NCBI GenBank assembly: GCA_016926455.1
Contig: JAFGOO010000043.1
Coordinates: 1-7,322, forward strand
Origin: Methanosarcinaceae archaeon
GTDB lineage: Archaea; Halobacteriota; Methanosarcinia; Methanosarcinales; Methanosarcinaceae
DNA: 7,322 nucleotides
Direction of reading: 5' to 3'
Made by a program: the position numbers and the translations under genes. The notes beneath the pieces are model-generated. The model saw only the letters and a program-made list of their open reading frames with translations. It did no database searches and was not told the DNA's origin. Below, one piece after another: positions 5,306 to 7,322 of this stretch (its first letter is position 1; each line of letters opens with the position of its first letter).

Positions 5306-6328
5306 ATGATTGACCCGGTCAATAATTTTAAAATCCCTGATGAATGGATTGCACGCACTAAAATCCCGCAATCGGAACTTGAAGACGGAATCGCAAGCGG
5401 GATGTTGGTAGTCCTTAGCAATGGTTCTGTACTAAAGCGTGGTTACACTACTGGTACAACTGCAGCCGCGGCTGCGAAGGCTGCGGTCATGTCAATAAAA
5501 TGTGAAAACTACAGGCAGGTTTCAGTACCAACACCATCCGGAATTCGTGCACAACTTGATGTTGCCAGTACTCGCATCGGGCATGCCGTAGTAATTAAAA
5601 TCTCGAACGATCACGAATCTGACATCACGCGTGGGCTTGAATTTGAAGCATGTGCCAAGAAAGCAAATGAAATTATAATAGTTGGAGGAGAGGGAATCGG
5701 TATCGTTACGAGAGATGGTTTTCCAGTTAAAAAAGGTAGTCTCGCGATCAATCCATCTCCAATGCAGCAGATAATTGATGCTGTATCGGAAGCTATCAGG
5801 GAACTTGGACTTCAGGGTGCAGAAGTAACAATCTCGGTACCCAGAGGCTCAGAGGTTGCAAAAAAAACACTTAACAAAGAGGTTGGGGTGATTGATGGCA
5901 TTTCCATACTTGGAACCACAGGTTTTGTGGAACCATGGAACGATCATCTCGGCGAAATGAAAGAAGAACTTATCAAAGATGCACCAAAGGTAGTCCTGAC
6001 AACCGGACGTCTGGGGATGCGCTATTCAACAATGCTCTTCCCAGATCACACTGTGGTTATGATTGGGAGCCGAATATCGGAGGGAGTCAAAGCTGCATTC
6101 GGAGAACTTGTTATCTGCGGTTTGCCAGGACTTGTCCTGAAATGGGGAAACCCTGAGATATTAACAGGCAGTGGATTTTTCACGGTTGCAGAGATGATAG
6201 CAAAAGAACCCGGGAATGAACGTCTTATCCATGCATTTGAACAGGTCATCGCAAGGTCTGGAGGAGCGCGGACAGTAATCGTGAACAGGAACGGATCGGT
6301 GCTGATGGACAGTGAGGCGGATACATGA
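5306..6328 (+). CDS. cbiD: Cobalt-precorrin-5B C1-methyltransferase CbiD
   Basis: CbiD methylates C1 in the anaerobic cobalamin pathway, after CbiG has opened the ring-A lactone. The 340-residue protein has the N-terminal signature KRGYTTGTTAAAAAKAA (44-60), the central GGEGIGIVTRDGFPVKKGSL (127-146) followed by AINPSP (147-152), a TGFVEPW segment, and GELVICGLPGLVLKWG towards the end. These are all characteristic of CbiD, which is not related to the SUMT-fold methylases around it. The signature often has Cys where Thr52 stands here. About 43 residues precede the signature (MIDPVNNFKIPDEW...), a leader I associate with Methanosarcina-type CbiD. There is no ribosome site, so the message may be leaderless. 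Its stop overlaps the cbiE start by ATGA. Confidence 0.96.
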   Translation: MIDPVNNFKIPDEWIARTKIPQSELEDGIASGMLVVLSNGSVLKRGYTTGTTAAAAAKAAVMSIKCENYRQVSVPTPSGIRAQLDVASTRIGHAVVIKISNDHESDITRGLEFEACAKKANEIIIVGGEGIGIVTRDGFPVKKGSLAINPSPMQQIIDAVSEAIRELGLQGAEVTISVPRGSEVAKKTLNKEVGVIDGISILGTTGFVEPWNDHLGEMKEELIKDAPKVVLTTGRLGMRYSTMLFPDHTVVMIGSRISEGVKAAFGELVICGLPGLVLKWGNPEILTGSGFFTVAEMIAKEPGNERLIHAFEQVIARSGGARTVIVNRNGSVLMDSEADT

Positions 6329-6906
6329 TAATCGTAGGTGTAGGGGTCGGTCCGGGTATGCTTACACAGAAAGCGATCGAAGTAATCAAGAACGCACCTG
6401 TTATATACAGCTCAAAGCGTGCACTCGAACTTGCTTCAGTCCATATCAACTGTGAAACACAGGAGATAGAGAATTACAGGGAACTGCATCTCTTACCTGA
6501 AGATGCGGTCATACTTTCCACCGGAGACCCGATGTTTTCTGGACTTGGAAAATTTGCAGGCGATAGAGACAGGATAATACCTGGAATATCATCACTTCAG
6601 GTGGCGTGTGCACGTCTTCGTATGAACCTGACAGATATCGTCGCAATAACTGCACATGGTCGTGGTGCTTCACTGGCAAAAGATACACTTGTTCAGGAAC
6701 TTGAACTCGGAAAAAACATATTCTTGCTACCTGATGCATCATTTGGGGTGGCAGAAGTGGCTTCTGTTCTCCGCAACATGCAGATCAATGCGCGGATATA
6801 TGTGTGTGAAAATCTTGGATACCCAGATGAACGCATTGCGAACGGTACTGTGGATTCTCCGCCTGTGGTTCAGTCGGATATGTTTTGTATTGTGGTTGTT
6901 CAATAA
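6325..6906 (+). CDS. cbiE: Cobalt-precorrin-7 C5-methyltransferase CbiE
   Basis: CbiE methylates C5, acting next to CbiT in the pathway; the two are fused as CobL in aerobic producers. The 193-residue sequence shows MIIVGVGVGPGMLTQKA (1-17), the loop ILSTGDPMFSGLGKF (63-77), RIIPGISSLQVACARL (83-98) and AITAHGRG (107-114), all typical of CbiE within the tetrapyrrole methylase family. GTGAGG seven bases upstream and the ATGA overlap with cbiD support the start and show coupled translation. The gene ends the plus-strand pair; no further gene follows before the second IS end. Confidence 0.95.
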   Translation: MIIVGVGVGPGMLTQKAIEVIKNAPVIYSSKRALELASVHINCETQEIENYRELHLLPEDAVILSTGDPMFSGLGKFAGDRDRIIPGISSLQVACARLRMNLTDIVAITAHGRGASLAKDTLVQELELGKNIFLLPDASFGVAEVASVLRNMQINARIYVCENLGYPDERIANGTVDSPPVVQSDMFCIVVVQ

Positions 6907-6983
6907 ACAAAAATCATTGCAAAATTGTACCCTGTAGATTACGATCACTACCCCAGCCCCCACACTCCAATCTTATCTTTATG

Positions 6984-6999
6984 GATAATAATTATTATC
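6984..6999. promoter_or_regulatory. Perfect 16-bp palindrome, possible operator
   Basis: GATAATAATTATTATC equals its own reverse complement and lies 12 bases before the TATA box at 7012. The half-site GATAAT...ATTATC resembles metal-regulator boxes of the Fur/DtxR type, but the spacing differs from the classic Fur box. AT-rich palindromes can arise by chance, so binding is only a possibility. Confidence 0.35.
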
Positions 7000-7011
7000 A
7001 AAATGAGATGG

Positions 7012-7020
7012 TATATATAA
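7012..7020 (+). promoter_or_regulatory. TATA-like box without a clear downstream gene
   Basis: TATATATAA is a near-ideal archaeal TATA box. On the plus strand it would start RNA near 7040, just before the hairpin at 7066-7089. The core is nearly symmetrical, so it could also drive leftward transcription antisense to cbiE. No ORF of note follows in either direction. Confidence 0.4.
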
Positions 7021-7065
7021 TGTCTCTACTATTTAACATAATCCTTGATTTTCCTCATTGTATTT

Positions 7066-7089
7066 CCGTGTCGTAACTATGCGACACGG
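7066..7089. repeat. Perfect 8-bp inverted repeat (hairpin)
   Basis: CCGTGTCG (7066-7073) and CGACACGG (7082-7089) pair perfectly around TAACTATG, with a possible further T-G wobble. It is GC-rich in an AT-rich stretch. No T-run follows on either strand, so it is not an obvious terminator. It lies inside any RNA started from the TATA box at 7012. Confidence 0.55.
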
Positions 7090-7162
7090 CATTTACAAAT
7101 TCCATCGCTGAATTTGCAGATGTATCTCTAGATCCTGTAATCAACATATGTATTGATAATAT

Positions 7163-7191
7163 GCCTAACTGGAAATGCTAATTCCAAAGGC
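7163..7191. repeat. Hairpin next to the second IS right end
   Basis: GCCT (7163-7166) pairs with AGGC (7188-7191), and TGGAA (7170-7174) pairs with TTCCA (7182-7186) around an ATGCTAA loop. A small internal loop (AAC against A) separates the two helices. It lies 16 bases outside the IS tip at 7208 and partly within what would be the guide sequence of that copy. Confidence 0.4.
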
Positions 7192-7215
7192 ACCCTCAAT
7201 GAGTTTAGTGAACTA

Positions 7216-7235
7216 CTCCCCGCTTACGCATGGAG
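7216..7235 (-). repeat. IS right-end terminal hairpin, copy 2
   Basis: On the minus strand CTCC pairs with GGAG. The stem continues past an A-G mismatch with a T-G wobble and GC/GC, closing on a GTAA tetraloop. It occupies the same position relative to the tip as the hairpin at 4598-4615, with different bases but the same layout. That supports selection on structure. Confidence 0.6.
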
Positions 7236-7301
7236 ATTCTTGCTTCATTCTTTGAACCATCGTTCACAAGTCCACAAGCCCTTCCCCTCGTTCCGAAGGT
7301 G

Positions 7302-7322
7302 TCAAACGGTTATTAGATTTTG
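7302..7322 (-). CDS. tnpB: tnpB, last six codons (partial, cut by window edge)
   Basis: The minus strand reads QNLITV followed by TGA (7304-7302). The first copy reads QNLICI and then a TTA codon where this copy has the stop. The match to the first copy in frame and in flanking sequence is what identifies it; the fragment itself is too short to judge. The rest of the gene lies to the right of the window. Confidence 0.45.
   Translation of the reverse strand, partial: QNLITV

Larger units (their letters stand above)
6907..7207. other. Structured intergenic region between cbiE and the second IS end
   Basis: No gene is supported. The stretch holds a 16-bp palindrome (6984-6999), a strong TATA-like box (7012-7020), an 8-bp perfect hairpin (7066-7089) and a second hairpin (7163-7191). 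A reading of 34 codons without a stop (about 7077-7178, plus strand) has no start codon and no resemblance I recognise. The combination of promoter and hairpins without an ORF suggests a small RNA or a short transcript, but this is inference. Confidence 0.5.
7208..7322 (-). mobile_element. Second IS200/IS605-type right end (element continues beyond the window)
   Basis: On the minus strand this reads from the last codons of a tnpB through a conserved tail to the tip TAGTTCAC. Positions 7241-7302 match 4622-4683 of the first copy at 58 of 62 bases, in the same orientation. Only the right end is inside the window, so whether a full tnpB or tnpA lies to the right cannot be seen. The conserved tail could be the scaffold of a TnpB guide RNA, with the guide starting TAAACTCATTGAGGGTGCCT from 7207 leftwards. 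Confidence 0.75.

Noticed and set aside
7020..7076. An 18-codon ORF starting at the TATA box (MSLLFNIILDF...)
   Set aside because: Its ATG overlaps the TATA box, upstream of any start that box would give. It has no ribosome site and no recognisable product.
7077..7178. A 34-codon stop-free reading (…TNSIAEFADVSLDPV…) on the plus strand
   Set aside because: There is no start codon after the upstream TAA, the length is within chance expectation, and I do not recognise it; at most it is a gene relic.
1..7322. CRISPR arrays, tRNA or rRNA genes
   Set aside because: No regularly spaced repeats and no tRNA- or rRNA-like conserved sequence were seen on either strand.

Overview
This window is a compact anaerobic (early-cobalt) corrin-ring biosynthesis locus, almost certainly from a methanogenic archaeon. 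The CbiD N-terminus, the TATA-like promoters, the short GGAGG/AGGT-type ribosome sites and the IS200/IS605 remnants suggest Methanosarcinaceae (a Methanolobus- or Methanococcoides-like methylotroph). That placement is from memory of the family and is not proven by the window. Such methanogens need large amounts of corrinoid for their methyltransferases.

Layout: positions 1-221 are non-coding, with two hairpins and a T-run downstream of the minus-strand operon. Positions 222-4521 (minus strand, transcribed right to left) carry cbiT-cbiL-cbiF-cbiG(N)-cbiG(C)-cbiH-cbiC. Every junction abuts or overlaps, so this is one tightly coupled operon. Positions 4522-5305 are the divergent control region. 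It has been invaded by an IS200/IS605-type element, of which a 5'-truncated tnpB and the right end remain. Positions 5306-6906 (plus strand) carry cbiD-cbiE with an ATGA overlap. Positions 6907-7207 are non-coding but structured: a 16-bp palindrome, a TATA box and two good hairpins. Positions 7208-7322 are the right end of a second, related IS element that runs out of the window.

The genes cover nearly the whole route from cobalt-factor II to cobyrinate: CbiL (C20 methylation), CbiH (C17 and ring contraction), CbiF (C11), CbiG (lactone opening and loss of the C2 fragment), CbiD (C1), CbiE (C5), CbiT (C15 and decarboxylation) and CbiC (methyl shift). The reductase CbiJ and the amidase CbiA are not here.

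The points most worth a second look are: a CbiC with Val where the catalytic His of CobH is expected; CbiG encoded as two coupled genes, the second with its own ribosome site; the two IS right ends, which share a structured tail resembling a TnpB omega-RNA scaffold and bracket cbiDE; and the palindrome/promoter/hairpin cluster at 6984-7191. I did not find a clearly new multi-gene system; the coding content is a recognisable cobalamin pathway.
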